From Aquimonas sp046318115 (lineage in GTDB: Bacteria > Pseudomonadota > Gammaproteobacteria > Xanthomonadales > Xanthomonadaceae): DNA of 52,401 nucleotides. This document shows, piece after piece, positions 43,201 through 49,784 of this stretch. Each line of letters opens with the position of its first letter. Position 1 is the first letter of the stretch. Below the pieces are notes generated by a model that had not been told where the DNA came from, ran no database searches, and saw only the letters and a list, made by a program, of their open reading frames with translations. Made by a program: the position numbers and the translations under genes. The stretch lies in the NCBI GenBank assembly GCA_046318115.1, contig JBKCVA010000019.1:1-52401 (forward strand), read 5' to 3'.

Positions 43201-46200
43201 GACGTCACCGCTACACCGTCACCGCCGTCAGCGACCTCGGCTTCGAGAGCCCGAGATCGATCGAGTGGATCGCCGAAGTCGGCGACACCGATGCGCCTCC
43301 GGCGGTGGTGCTGGAGGCGAGTCGCGAGGGCCGGGATGCGCTCTTGAGCTGGACCGCCTCCGAGGCGGCCGACATCGCCCGGTATCGACTGATGCGCGGG
43401 AGCGTGCGGGTGGCGGACGTGGAGGCGGGGAGCGAGCGTCGATTCCGCGACCTCAACCTGCCGAACGGTACGCACCGCTATGTGGTGTTCGCGGAGGATC
43501 GCGCAGGTAACCCTTCGCCGCCCTCCAACGAAGTGCGGATCGAGATCAGCGGTGACGCACCGGGCATCCCCACGATCACGGAGGCCCGTTCGCAGTTGAA
43601 CGCTGCGGCCTTGCAGCTGCACTGGCAGGCCGGCGGTGGCGCAGTGCCGGTCCGCTTCCGACTCTTCGCCAGCGCGCTCGCTGACGACCCTGCCGAGCCC
43701 TATCGCGAGATTGCGCGGCCAGCGTCATCGCCCTGGCTGCACGAGGGGCTCAGCTACGGCATGCGCCTCTACTACCGCATTCAGGCCGAGGACGCCGCCG
43801 GCAACCTGAGTCAACTCAGCCCACCGTTCGAAGCGCGCGTCCGCGACCTGCGTACGCCCCTGGCCCCAGTCATCACCGGGCCTGCACTGGCGCCGGCCCG
43901 ACTGCAGTGGACCGAGGCGCGCTATCGCATCTGCGGAATCGCCGAGCCCGGCCGATCCATCGACGTGCGAGTCAATGATGAGACGCGCGCGCAGGCGCTG
44001 GCGCGATCCGCAGCCTCAGTGCTCACGCCTGTCGAAATTCCAGCGCTGTCCGTGGGCGACGTAGCCCTCAGTCCGGACGGGCGACGCATTGCCTGGATCC
44101 AGGGCGAAGGCAGGGTGCGCGAGCGGAATCTGGACACGGGCGAGATGCGCGAGTTGCCGCTGTGGCTTGCGGGCGCTCTGCGCTACGACGCGATCAGCCA
44201 GCATCTGCATGGGCGGCATGGCAGCGGACAAGCCTGGAGCGTCTACAGCGACCAGGGCGGCGAAACCCGCCTCGACTTCGGGCTCGAGCGCGTCGAGCGG
44301 GCCTTGCCTGTCGGCGCGCAGCAGGGGTGGATCGTCGCCGGCGTGCTACGAGGCGAGCACGGTCTGTGGTGGGTGGAAGCCGAGGGTGCGTCACCGCGTC
44401 GAATCGCCAACCTGCAGGGCGAGGCCGTCGACGACCTCGTTGCTGATCCGCGGGCCAGCAGCGTCGTTGCGCTTACCGACAGCGGGCGCGTGCTGCGCTG
44501 GCAGGCCGGCGCTGAGGCTGCGCAGGTCGTCGCGGTCGGTGCGGATATCCAAGGCTTGCACGCGCACCCGACCGAAGCCGCGGTGCTCGCCTGGCTGAGT
44601 GAGGCGGGCCGAACCCGTGTCTGGAGGCTGGATGCCGATGGCGCGCGCAGCGTGCTCGATGTCGCCGCAAGCGCCACAGATGCGGTCCCAGCCGCGGATG
44701 GCACGGGGATCTGGCTGCTGCGGCTCCCGACGCTGCAGCGCTACCTCTGGAACGGCAATGCGTCGATCGAGACGCTTCCGCTCGCGGGCGATCAGAACTT
44801 CGAGCGGCTGCTGCCTTCGCACTCCGGCCGGTTCCTCGTTGCCGCCTTGCAGGGTCGGTTTGCGATCCAGGCAGTCGAAAGTGCAGGTGCCTGGTGCGCA
44901 CCGGAGATCAGCTCGGTTGCGGGGCTCAACAGCATCGTGGCGGTGGCCAGCAACGAGGCCGGCGTTCGCGGCAGCCCCTCGGCGCCGCTGGATCTCGACA
45001 TCGATGCGCAGATCGAAGCGCGAGCGGATCTCGCCGTGACGGCTGCGGACGTCCGTCTGCTGCCCAGCCCTGGCATTGCCGGGCAGCCCCATGCGCTGCT
45101 GCTGGAGATTCGCAATCTGGGGCTCGGCGATGCCTGGGACTTCGACGTGCAGGTCGCGGTCACCGACCCGCAGGGTGTGACGACAAACGCGGTACGCAGA
45201 GCCAGCCTCGGCGCGGGAGCGCGCGGCCTGATCAGCCTGCCTCTGGGCTTGCTGCAGACCGGTGTGTATCGGGTTGAAGCGCGGCTCGACAGCGAATTCC
45301 GTGTCGATGAGCTCAGCGAAACCAACAATGCGACGGCGGCCAGTCTGCAGGTCAGCGCGACGGCCGAGCCCCAGCTTGCGTTGACGGCCCGCGTGCCCGA
45401 GCAACCCCCGGGGGCCGCCTTCGAAGGGCGCGTCAGCGTGTCCGTCGCCAGTGCCTTCAGCGGTCGAGTGGAAATGTGGATCGCGGACACAGGCGGCGCG
45501 CAGGTCGCTCGCCTGCCCGATGTCGATGCGATCCAGCTCACGCCGCTTGCTCCGTGGTCCCGTGCATGGGCGTGGCTGCCGCCGCAGGGCCTGCTGGCGG
45601 GCGGTTATCGCCTCCACGCCCGCCTGCTGGATGGCCAGGGCCGGGTGCGCTCCGAGCAGGCCCTCGATCTGAGCCTGCAGGCGCGCGTCGAACTCGCGCT
45701 AAGCCTGCAGCCCGCAGTGGTAGAGCTGCCCGTGGGGCAATCTCTCGCGGTCGCGATCGGCGTGGACGTGCCTGCTTCCAATGCGCTGATCGAGGGTGGA
45801 CAGCTGCAGCTTCAGATCGAGCGCGCCGATGGCGGCACGCGCACGCTGTGGAGTGGAGATACCGGAGCGGTGTCGGCCGGATATCGCCTGCGCCGCACGC
45901 TGAACTGGGCGACCGCCGGCGAGGCGCCCGGCGAGATCCGCCTGCGGCTGCGGTTCAACGCACCGGGGCTGAGTCGCGAGCTCACCCGCGCAGTTCAGCT
46001 TCTGCCCACAGCTACGCCACCCAGCCTGTTCGGCGAGCTGCGACCGGCTCCTGCCGCGACCGTCGCGCTTGGTCAGCCGGCGCAGTTGGGCTATCGCATC
46101 GGCAACCGCGGTGGCGCGGCGCTCACGGCCCAGGCAATCCGTGTCCAGGTTCTGGGGGAAACCGCCGAGGCAGGGGTGATCCTGAGCGAGCAACGCTCCG

Positions 46201-49200
46201 TCGATCTGGCTTCAGGCCAGTCGATGGACTTTGAACTCGACCTCGCTGGGCTGCCCCAGCGGCCTGGCCAGTACGCAGCGGTGCTTGAAGCCGAAACGCC
46301 TCAGGGCTGGCGACGCTTGGCTCAGCTCGGTTTGCAGACAACGGACGTGGAGTCGCCGATCGGCGAGCTGCTGCTTCCCGAGGCGGATCGCCCCGTGCGG
46401 ACACCCGCGTACGTCGACGCCGCCATTCGCGATCGACATTCGCGCGTCGACTTTGCCGAGTTCAGCCTCAACGATGGCGCGTGGAGAGCCTTGCCGGGTG
46501 CTGGAGAGCGCTACTCCAGCGTGCTGGGCGCTCTGCCGGACGGCGAGCATCGTCTCGCCCTGCGGGCGCAGGACATCTGGGGCAACCGCTGGCAGATGCG
46601 CCCCCACATCCTGGTTGTCGACAACACGCCGCCCGTCATCGAGATCCGCGGCGTCGTCGAGGCCGAGCACTACGCTGCTCCCGTACGACCGACGTTCACC
46701 GCACAGGATGCGCATCTCGCTGAGGTGCGGGCCTGGAACAACGGTTTTCCTGTCGAATCGGGGGGGGCGATCCTGTCCGAGGGCGCGCATCGCCTTGAGG
46801 TGCAGGCGGTGGATCAAGCCGGCAATCGCACGCGGCGCGAACTGTCCTTCGTGCTCGACTTCACTGCCCCCACCTTGGACTTCGTGGAGCCCGCGCAGGG
46901 CGCGCGCATTTCTTCGCCGGAGACGAGGGTCGAGGTCGCGACCGAACCGGGCGCGCGAGTGGATGTCAGTACGGCAGCGTGGCAGGGCAGTGCGATCGCC
47001 GACGCGCAGGGCAGGGCTGTGCTGCCGGCGGTGCCGCTGCAGGTTGGCAGCAACCGCATTGATGCTCGGGCGTCCGATCGGGCCGGCAACCGGTCGGCGC
47101 TTGAGAGCGTGCAGGTCACCCGGGTGCAGTCGGGCGGAGAGCTGGTGGGACAGGTGTCCGTGCCTGCCGCCACCCATGTCCGCGGCGAGGCGCTGCAGGT
47201 GCAGCTCGGCGTGCTCAACGAGACGAACGCACCGGTGGTCGGCGAGGCGCTGCTGCGCCTGCGATCCGCAACGGGTCTGCTGCTCGCCGAGCTCCGTGAA
47301 CCTGTGCAGCTGCAGGCCGGCGCACGAATGAGCTGGAGCGAGAGCATGGACAGCCGAACGTGGCCGCTGGGTGCGCTTGGCGTGCAGCTGCTGTTCGCTG
47401 ATGCAGCCGGAGAAGTGGTTCTCGCAAACACGGGCCTGGATATCGTTGATCGGGCCCCGCCCCAGCTGCGCGTGCTGCAGCCGGGGAGTGCCGGTCCGTT
47501 CTCGAGCCCGCTGACGCTGCAGGTCGAAGCCATGGACGATGATGGGCTCGCCGAGGTGGCCGTGCGGGTGGCCCAGGGCGCGTGGCAGCCCATCGCGGCT
47601 TCAGCCCCCCCGCTGTTCACCGCTGCGTTGCCTTTGGCGGATGGCGGCCATCTGATCGAAGTGCGTGCGCTTGATCGCAGCGGCAATGCCACGGCAACGC
47701 CCCCGATCAGCGTCGTCATCGACAGCACCCCGCCGACGATCGTGATCGAGGGGGTTGCGGATGAAGGGCTCTACGGTGAGCCGGTGCAGCCGCAGGTGCG
47801 GATGCTCGACGCCCATCCCGACACCCTCGTGGTGACCTTGAACGATCAGGCATTCGTGCCCGGTAGCCGGCTGGATCGGAGTGGTCGCTACCGACTGTCC
47901 GTGCAAGCCCGCGACCGGCTTGGACAATCCAGCGAGAGGGCGATCGAGTTCGAGCTGGATCTGGAGCCGGTCTCGCTGCAGCTGCTCTCGCCCAGCGAGG
48001 GCGCCATCCTGCCCAGCGACCGAGTCGACCTGATCGGTCAGACCAAGCCGCGCGCTCAGGTCTCGGTGCAGGCGCCGCTGTCCACCCACCAGGTGCAGGC
48101 AGATACCCTGGGGCAGTTCCGCGTCGCAGGCGTGGGGCTCACGCCTGGAGCGAACACTCTGGTGCTGCGCGCCGTGGATGCGCTGGGGCGCCCGAGCGCC
48201 GACCTTGTTCGAACCGTGCGCGTCGATACGAGCGGCCAGCAGGGATTGACCGGACAGCTGTCGACCGCTGCCGAGATCGCGGTCGATCAGCCTTGGACGC
48301 TTCAGGTCGAGCTGCGCGAGTCGATAGGACAGTCGCGTCAGGGCATTCCCGCCCGGGTCCTGATCGAGCGCGCCGGGCAACTCATGCACGAGATGGCGTG
48401 GAACGCCACGCTGCCTGCCAATGGGCAAGAGTCGCGCGAGCTGATTCCACCGGTGCAGACGAAGCTCGGTCCGCTGCAGTTGCGGCTGCAGATGCAGCTG
48501 GAGGGTCAATGGGTGGAGATCGCCCGGCGCAACCTTGCGGTGGTCGATCGCACGGCGCCCGCACTGGCCTATCTCGCGCCGGCCGTGGACAGCTATCACC
48601 GCAGCGAAATCGAGATGCGCGCCCAGGCGACAGACCTCCACAGCACGGTCGCGACCGTGCAGGCCCGCATCGACGGTGGTGAGTGGACCAAGCTGAAGCC
48701 GGGCCCGGACGCGTCCTGGGTCGTTCGGCTGCAGCCCCTCGACGAAGGGCGGGTGAACCTTGAGCTGCGCGCGATGGATACTGCACAGAACTGGACGCCC
48801 ATCCTCCGGCGCAGCGTGATCCACGACCGCAGCGCGCCCGAGCTCGACATCACCGGTGTCAGCGAGGCCGGGCTGTACCGGCAGCGCGTGCGGATCGAAG
48901 TCAGGGCCAAGGACGCTTCTCCGGTGGATCTGCAGCTCCAGCTCAATGGGGCGCCATTCGTCAACGGTCAGTGGGTCGAGGCCCATGGACGCCACACCTT
49001 GAGCGCACGCGCCACCGATGCTGCGGGCAATGTCAGCACCCGCAGGCTGGGTTTCGAGATCGATCTGCTGCCCCCCGAGGTGGCGATTGCCTCTCCGACG
49101 GCGGCGGCCGTGATCCGCAGCGAGGAGACCCAGGTCCTGGGCCGCACCGAGCCGGATGCCGAGGTGCAGCTCCGGGTGCATGAAGTCGAACGCGACGTGC

Positions 49201-49784
49201 GGGCGGACGCCCAGGGGCAGTTCCGTTTCGACCGCGTGCCGCTGCGCATCGGCGCCAACCGGCTGCAGGTGCGCGCGACCGACCGGGCTGGCAACGTCGG
49301 CCTCTGGTCGGAGGTCAGCGTTGAGCGGCGCGGCGGTTTCACTCTGAGGGGCGAACTGCAGGCGCCCACCGAACTCGCGGTAGGGGCGGCACTTCGCGTC
49401 AACGCACGCGTGTCGAACGACGCTGCGCATCCGCAGCCCCAAGTGCAGCTGCGGCTGCTGGTGCGTGACGCAGCGGGCCGGGAGCGTGTGCTTGATTCGC
49501 GTGTCCAGAGCTTCGCCGTGGGCGAAGTCTTCAACTACACGCTGAGCTTGCCCACGGCCGACTGGTCTGCAGGGGCCACCACCTTGCGCTTGCTGGCGAC
49601 GGACGAGATCGAAGTCCAGCTCGCCGACGCCCGGGTCCAGATGCGCGGACACACCGGGCTGCCGCCCCCCTTGCCCAAGCCGAGGCCGATTCCGATCGAT
49701 CAGCCGCTCACGCTGGCCTTGCTGGCATGGATGCTCCTGATGGCGGCGTGGGCGGCGCTGCGTCGCCAAGCGGGGCAGTCATGA
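31236..49784 (+). CDS. Giant multidomain secreted protein, about 6,182 aa
   Basis: Start ATG 31236 (MKLSEASPEG) has GGAG six bases upstream; ATG 31224 would add four residues. The frame is open for 18.5 kb. Domains by residue: signal peptide 1-47; zinc-protease-like region about 90-330 with HELMH 199-203; alpha/alpha-toroid 405-648; five CARDB 649-1223; FlgD-like Ig from 1225; beta-propeller-like 1335-1835; FlgD-like Ig at about 1944 and 2835; Ig domains; FN3 domains about 3232-4205 with a discoidin-like insert near 3847-3979; second propeller about 4265-4552; sixth CARDB near 4600; three four-domain super-repeats 5039-6138; Pro-rich linker, membrane helix and RR at the C-terminus. At least sixteen DxAGN-type motifs recur. 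This suggests a cell-surface fibre of roughly 0.65 MDa. The function is unknown; adhesion or presentation of the downstream protein is inferred. Confidence 0.85.
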   Translation: MKLSEASPEGAQRTLARAAPCSLSLAWTCLRALIACAFALTGSALVAAAPPASFSPLPLPTACTEPVQPALLKGKSSSSPVRITGLAGSVYTAELAGTYDRGQPAPRAALASRLIETAGEDVDFIVVFTSFEFPTGDALAFYNPIRNDVRGIGLPIFDHSELFGSPGRLQGYIDMAAVDRYSLNTWDPAYRTALNVLSHELMHRWGVSVRYRSADGQIRSDLIGREGSHWSLLADTEASVMFGGRWQAEADGAFRLVEAMQRLSKWDLYLAGLAGVGEVPATRLLRNSGLDATELPVVGTRAGGTFESVSLQQVIAVEGEREPTFSEAQRHFTAALVLLARPGQSIDPVKLSQLQRFSQRYESYFQSITEGRASLRFVNQAPANAGAGAPEPLRGSEPFLHQDPVGRALAWLKARQQADGGFADRPATAIRDTSSVLRSILQVEPSWRGADAARTFLRGKAANNQDDRIRLAAVEAAPTLEPAGALLSGWADSPYDLSLTAALDAESGFLVDAVRQALLAQLQALQGPDGGFSVVTNGAARLRASLLAARALLSFWPEGHASSDAARTWLLNHLLELPLQGARSASSSELADTLVLAGELRLPESLRLRLSAALQARQGSDGDWEGSVHTTAVAALALARLSQPDLELLTISALPNAPRAGEPITLRSRVRNGGGVATPATAYRWLRERSDTPGAFEEVFVGTLPPLMPGEVAPIDVQVETRAWPAISRLRLQLDPENALIELSEDNNQLELSLQLSDPGTGIDPALVAGEHDFNPPRLQRLGDAIRLTGRLRNLGGGFAQGVLLRLDRVEPGQRTLLAERRLDVSPNSQVPYTLDFSIQSTGEPALQLTVDPLGESQDQRRENNVLDLRLPVEPGVDLVLQADSLELQPGTARVGSNLSVRIASRNLGSRHSGETHIELRHIGPGSTAVLQSRPLQVEAGATSRTEFVWRPDSEGLHRLQIALDPDARIDEFDEGNNLLEFEVDVVRSEGVDLLITPGSSSVTPAQPLQGRPLRVDAQVSSQGAFVAGEYAIALYLGDPRSGGQRLAAQAGPQLSPGASASIRLDVDEFPARGDVSLFLMVDSELSVAELDEGNNFGVVDAIARAMADLGSTAQALTLQPEVPLPATPVVLRAEVSNLGEQPSQIARARLFELRQGESHPVAEAIEIPALDPGARFEARWEWSIGQEGAEGLILQLDPDRLVPDGDRSNNEVQFPLVAAADGGYALTPFFSPNADGIRDRALVVLPTSAAALSRVDVLDAEGRAVARLADFEPLSNQRSLAAWDGLDFRGEVAPDGDYTFLAGDADGEPRASVRVVLDTNRPMALAAVQGNNSATRRLPSSVNEWQVPVSGSPAEDYLYTFGNRDNSAPVLKRGIARTHAYMGGVEPVLSARWLERHAGNSDVDSLLIEPSSGRELLFTANGRLWAQDVEAQDQPRLIAALPATSGPLHLMAWAGARRAVLQDQYGGAVWVDLDSGSASLLPSLGNERIQRVYAQGVLVGRVTNDEDELIPSRFLSFDSAQSPIELGLQFWDGIDCFSRAEFPADQPVLFWHALRVEGESVTWIDLQTGASRQLFNGPRGGCQGNTPSRGTRGSSAALSFAQARLHWLEPLRQAMLVDHAAGQVRFINPRGLTVADHPVPPPLRVGDYGGGQDNSIIRIRRGEAFTPSPQCPARLAPDWSRLARWRQGDRSSFDPLSREVYFSSGEVVLDADPDEVGDEQGLTYGLVCEGAVDYFALSIATGELRRVAAQSAWVLQSPEDRARYPAAAVSEGQPRLPEVWPRFFQRAGVHLRHDGRVSALGSIGRVWARAPQLLASVHDETRLLLSESAAGENPRASHVITSFDRLRADLRASSNGRSVTLTGFATDANLDYFQIDYARVDAPEVWLSLMPPTRLQIRGDEFMTWAPPQAGAYVFRLRVVDRAGNRRDAHASAELAFSSPISNARTDHRAFSPNGDGVKDQLQLDFRVTRPTELQFMVLDAAGRTVFTDARSFGANTLGEQQWVWSGQSAAGGTVADGVYRIELSAGFAFPVAVDTVFPTIASASLTPAYPPGPAAALVSDAVDLRGSAEVTPELDLYLEFRPETTAAWRRHPSTYLDSIQGARLRWLELFGASYRWVAEDRAGNAVRRELAPVEPALALTGLDSEQLPADSSWQSQPFAAVRMSEVPDHRNQDAREASRLLPHSGVWVHFRSGPEAPEAVQLEVARTEGQPDPERAPLAWRALPPQGADALGEGRFRIEADFSDLAANESVALRVRVPHPGGSRVSNAMRFRTPPKAVLTCSPELFGMHLRVELPRAAVRARLRVRPPPTPSQEVVVEGIEHEPFDGGFVQWVFPGRPSYPGADLGVELWFDGSDEPWSPALEVRDCGGPGGSPPSGDLALSIGPSPGVGCGAPVANRVHVWPGLNSSIRQFRLEFLVPGEPQPRLLASGDASQLSATGYPLETSGLAGMEGVVRLQGVDRLGRNWSTEKTFPIDRSAPLAGFVAPASGTRVCAIDGGLAGIDAFVSTDSSALYALEVASLSSSPPRYTALVCNGESRGGGCEVLDDGSSQAPVLLRQRSFSRRVLALPDPRVPEGPVSFRVRALDWSGAHTCATTDVHVDASVEVAERREPLPGPLGSLPPTISPAGDPEARVVRWFFRAREAVQLRAEVFATTVTGSTASPRYEITGSPLRSLLAGQQPTGEFEVEWDARLQGQRAPDGVYGMRLQAQDDCGHTRDLHYFVRVDTRAPELQLVSPTEQQELRLAAVQVVGTVRDDDPGVWELAFSTTGPQGPWQQLAEERGNVAAPRALGVLQTAGLAGDVWLRLSARDRIGNASELVRRIRLLPRSTVLASARLSRTLISPNGDGRLDDLELRLLLSREALIDVDVVDSAGRVVERLAQSQTVAAGAYGLSWGGQIDPATAPDGAYLLRARATDRELGGEPDTAELGFVVDSQPPTLAWSPTLPAVLGCDRPPELAVDDASLAEFQASLASETGASLREISGLSAGSYGFGAFSGLADGRYRLRAVALDGAGNRREEVAQFALDCTPPALALDSPEPGSVLAAGQTPHRIQGRVADSHPRAMRLELVAANDPQNRRTLLDTPDQGGAEFDLQWVAQVPDGGYALELSAEDQAGNTSTHLVPIEIDASAPVALIHRPLQDEVMNSEFSLNVSATDSRFAAWELLTASPAEAARDEWSRLLHGEQAVDAADLPVLQGLPAGERLFRLVVRDRAGFTSRDERRLIVDSEPPPAPVELVASLEAGRNVRLTWQGGDATDLAGFHVYRLVGTELQRITEQPQPARQYLDLDVAEGLWAYQVTAMDRAGNESDPSNRVRLRVDRTPPDANITQPREGERVRGTLVVRGTAASAEDFERYELSAVDVASSTQRLLREGTVPVSAGALGQTNTREFAEGATVRLRLRAWDRSGNLAEATRTIEIDNQPPAAPQGLQGDLSGADLALRWLPNTEPDLLGYLLYRNGSLLTAGGSLPADLRPLALAQNLYVDASVPDGEHTYRVYAIDTAGNLSAPSAPFTSQVEQGAPSAQLLRPEEGLVFDQPIEVLAQTEHRDVAEIAFFVRGEGQSTWAPLGAPLRSPPWRQVLDPAGRAFGDYELRAVATDRGGLVDPQPPVVRVRHDDITPPGAPRELRARADGNEVHLAWLAVPAPDLSEYRVERFDADAGWMEIATVPGSALGVTDSARPQGTHRYRVLASDRAGNRSQPSAEAQADVFAIELDPLSHTPSLPSSVSVLGTSPTLGQVQLWRRVDGTELELPGVQVGLNRSFAATASLLPGENLLSAAVTDLQGNRSIRSHVVMTHGLPAATPQGLTGSVTGDQVVVRWAGQAGDAGYRIYRNGQPVLVDPPLAQTVSAFSNGTPVPEVLDGDPETSWREQPATLSDRLGQSLELRWPVPVLVGGLEIRWSDAGQSARDFDVYGWYDARWNRLGEVRNQAGDSYRLVLDTAYPTTALRLVPLRSQWVGRAHAVDEVRVLIRGLLQTSEWSERVADGRHRYTVTAVSDLGFESPRSIEWIAEVGDTDAPPAVVLEASREGRDALLSWTASEAADIARYRLMRGSVRVADVEAGSERRFRDLNLPNGTHRYVVFAEDRAGNPSPPSNEVRIEISGDAPGIPTITEARSQLNAAALQLHWQAGGGAVPVRFRLFASALADDPAEPYREIARPASSPWLHEGLSYGMRLYYRIQAEDAAGNLSQLSPPFEARVRDLRTPLAPVITGPALAPARLQWTEARYRICGIAEPGRSIDVRVNDETRAQALARSAASVLTPVEIPALSVGDVALSPDGRRIAWIQGEGRVRERNLDTGEMRELPLWLAGALRYDAISQHLHGRHGSGQAWSVYSDQGGETRLDFGLERVERALPVGAQQGWIVAGVLRGEHGLWWVEAEGASPRRIANLQGEAVDDLVADPRASSVVALTDSGRVLRWQAGAEAAQVVAVGADIQGLHAHPTEAAVLAWLSEAGRTRVWRLDADGARSVLDVAASATDAVPAADGTGIWLLRLPTLQRYLWNGNASIETLPLAGDQNFERLLPSHSGRFLVAALQGRFAIQAVESAGAWCAPEISSVAGLNSIVAVASNEAGVRGSPSAPLDLDIDAQIEARADLAVTAADVRLLPSPGIAGQPHALLLEIRNLGLGDAWDFDVQVAVTDPQGVTTNAVRRASLGAGARGLISLPLGLLQTGVYRVEARLDSEFRVDELSETNNATAASLQVSATAEPQLALTARVPEQPPGAAFEGRVSVSVASAFSGRVEMWIADTGGAQVARLPDVDAIQLTPLAPWSRAWAWLPPQGLLAGGYRLHARLLDGQGRVRSEQALDLSLQARVELALSLQPAVVELPVGQSLAVAIGVDVPASNALIEGGQLQLQIERADGGTRTLWSGDTGAVSAGYRLRRTLNWATAGEAPGEIRLRLRFNAPGLSRELTRAVQLLPTATPPSLFGELRPAPAATVALGQPAQLGYRIGNRGGAALTAQAIRVQVLGETAEAGVILSEQRSVDLASGQSMDFELDLAGLPQRPGQYAAVLEAETPQGWRRLAQLGLQTTDVESPIGELLLPEADRPVRTPAYVDAAIRDRHSRVDFAEFSLNDGAWRALPGAGERYSSVLGALPDGEHRLALRAQDIWGNRWQMRPHILVVDNTPPVIEIRGVVEAEHYAAPVRPTFTAQDAHLAEVRAWNNGFPVESGGAILSEGAHRLEVQAVDQAGNRTRRELSFVLDFTAPTLDFVEPAQGARISSPETRVEVATEPGARVDVSTAAWQGSAIADAQGRAVLPAVPLQVGSNRIDARASDRAGNRSALESVQVTRVQSGGELVGQVSVPAATHVRGEALQVQLGVLNETNAPVVGEALLRLRSATGLLLAELREPVQLQAGARMSWSESMDSRTWPLGALGVQLLFADAAGEVVLANTGLDIVDRAPPQLRVLQPGSAGPFSSPLTLQVEAMDDDGLAEVAVRVAQGAWQPIAASAPPLFTAALPLADGGHLIEVRALDRSGNATATPPISVVIDSTPPTIVIEGVADEGLYGEPVQPQVRMLDAHPDTLVVTLNDQAFVPGSRLDRSGRYRLSVQARDRLGQSSERAIEFELDLEPVSLQLLSPSEGAILPSDRVDLIGQTKPRAQVSVQAPLSTHQVQADTLGQFRVAGVGLTPGANTLVLRAVDALGRPSADLVRTVRVDTSGQQGLTGQLSTAAEIAVDQPWTLQVELRESIGQSRQGIPARVLIERAGQLMHEMAWNATLPANGQESRELIPPVQTKLGPLQLRLQMQLEGQWVEIARRNLAVVDRTAPALAYLAPAVDSYHRSEIEMRAQATDLHSTVATVQARIDGGEWTKLKPGPDASWVVRLQPLDEGRVNLELRAMDTAQNWTPILRRSVIHDRSAPELDITGVSEAGLYRQRVRIEVRAKDASPVDLQLQLNGAPFVNGQWVEAHGRHTLSARATDAAGNVSTRRLGFEIDLLPPEVAIASPTAAAVIRSEETQVLGRTEPDAEVQLRVHEVERDVRADAQGQFRFDRVPLRIGANRLQVRATDRAGNVGLWSEVSVERRGGFTLRGELQAPTELAVGAALRVNARVSNDAAHPQPQVQLRLLVRDAAGRERVLDSRVQSFAVGEVFNYTLSLPTADWSAGATTLRLLATDEIEVQLADARVQMRGHTGLPPPLPKPRPIPIDQPLTLALLAWMLLMAAWAALRRQAGQS
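31503..32225 (+). other. Zinc-protease-like head of the giant protein
   Basis: Residues about 90-330. HELMHRWG at 199-206 is a zincin HExxH motif, followed by SHWS (His229), a possible third ligand, and later KWDLYLAGL. The same order, HE..H then HWS then DLY.GL, recurs in large Ig-containing bacterial surface proteins as I remember them. Catalysis is possible but unproven. Confidence 0.6.
32448..33180 (+). other. Alpha/alpha-toroid (terpenoid cyclase-like) repeats in the giant
   Basis: Residues about 405-648. The helical repeats carry QQADGGF, LQGPDGGF and RQGSDGDW, the Q-x-x-D-G-G-F/W marks of the prenyltransferase/squalene-oxidase fold, also found in alpha-2-macroglobulin and complement thioester domains. 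No catalytic DxDD or thioester CxEQ motif is seen, so the region is likely structural. Confidence 0.6.
33181..34905 (+). repeat. Five tandem CARDB domains in the giant
   Basis: Five units of about 115 residues (about 345 bp) begin near 33181, 33530, 33861, 34206 and 34551. Each ends in a variant of LDP...I.E.DE.NN (for example ALIELSEDNNQLE, RIDEFDEGNNLLE, SVAELDEGNNFG). CARDB is an adhesin-type Ig-like fold. A sixth copy stands near 45020-45360 (RVDELSETNNATA). Confidence 0.8.
34908..40000 (+). other. FlgD-like Ig modules with SPN(A/G)DG, and first beta-propeller-like region
   Basis: Three modules start with SPNADGIRD (residue 1232), SPNGDGVKD (1953) and SPNGDGRLD (2845), each followed by a DxxGRxV turn and a PDG/ADGxY strand, as in FlgD-like Ig and gliding-associated C-terminal domains. 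Between the first two, residues about 1335-1835 are a tryptophan-rich, repeated beta region resembling a propeller. Confidence 0.6.
42775..43170 (+). other. Discoidin (F5/8 C)-like domain inserted in an FN3 domain
   Basis: Residues about 3847-3979. EVLDGDPETSWRE followed by GQSLELRWPVPVLVGGLEIRW is the F5/8 type C pattern. The FN3 strands before (VVVRWAGQ ... YRIYRNG) and after (DGRHRYTVTAVSDLG) complete each other, so the discoidin-like domain sits inside a single FN3 fold. Such domains often bind glycans. Confidence 0.55.
44030..44890 (+). other. Second beta-propeller-like region inserted in an Ig domain
   Basis: Residues about 4265-4552, with WD40/TolB-like strands such as ALSPDGRRIAWIQG and VVALTDSGRVLRWQAG. 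The Ig strands CGIAEPGRSIDVRVND before it and GLNSIVAVASNEAG after it appear to belong to one domain, so the propeller is carried in an Ig loop. Confidence 0.5.
46015..49650 (+). repeat. C-terminal four-domain super-repeat, three copies
   Basis: The domain order D-A-B-C repeats three times after a single leading C. D units begin near 46354, 47458 and 48558, a period of about 1,100 bp (about 367 residues). Marks are: A, PP.I.I.GV.E.(G/H)YY/LY with LN..PFV..G; B, G(A/T).I.S...V.G.TEP.A.V and G.N.L.VRA.D.AGN; C, G.L.....VG..L; D, VRA.D..GN. The copies are diverged, so duplication is old. Confidence 0.7.
49660..49781 (+). other. C-terminal proline linker and membrane anchor of the giant
   Basis: The last 40 residues are LPPPLPKPRPIPID, then the hydrophobic helix PLTLALLAWMLLMAAWAAL and the basic end RRQAGQS. 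This tripartite ending resembles sorting signals of the PEP-CTERM, IPTL-CTERM and rhombosortase type, but no named motif is a clear match. Confidence 0.6.

Noticed and set aside
49660..49781. LPXTG or PEP-CTERM signal at the end of the giant
   Set aside because: Neither motif is present; only the general helix-plus-basic layout is similar.
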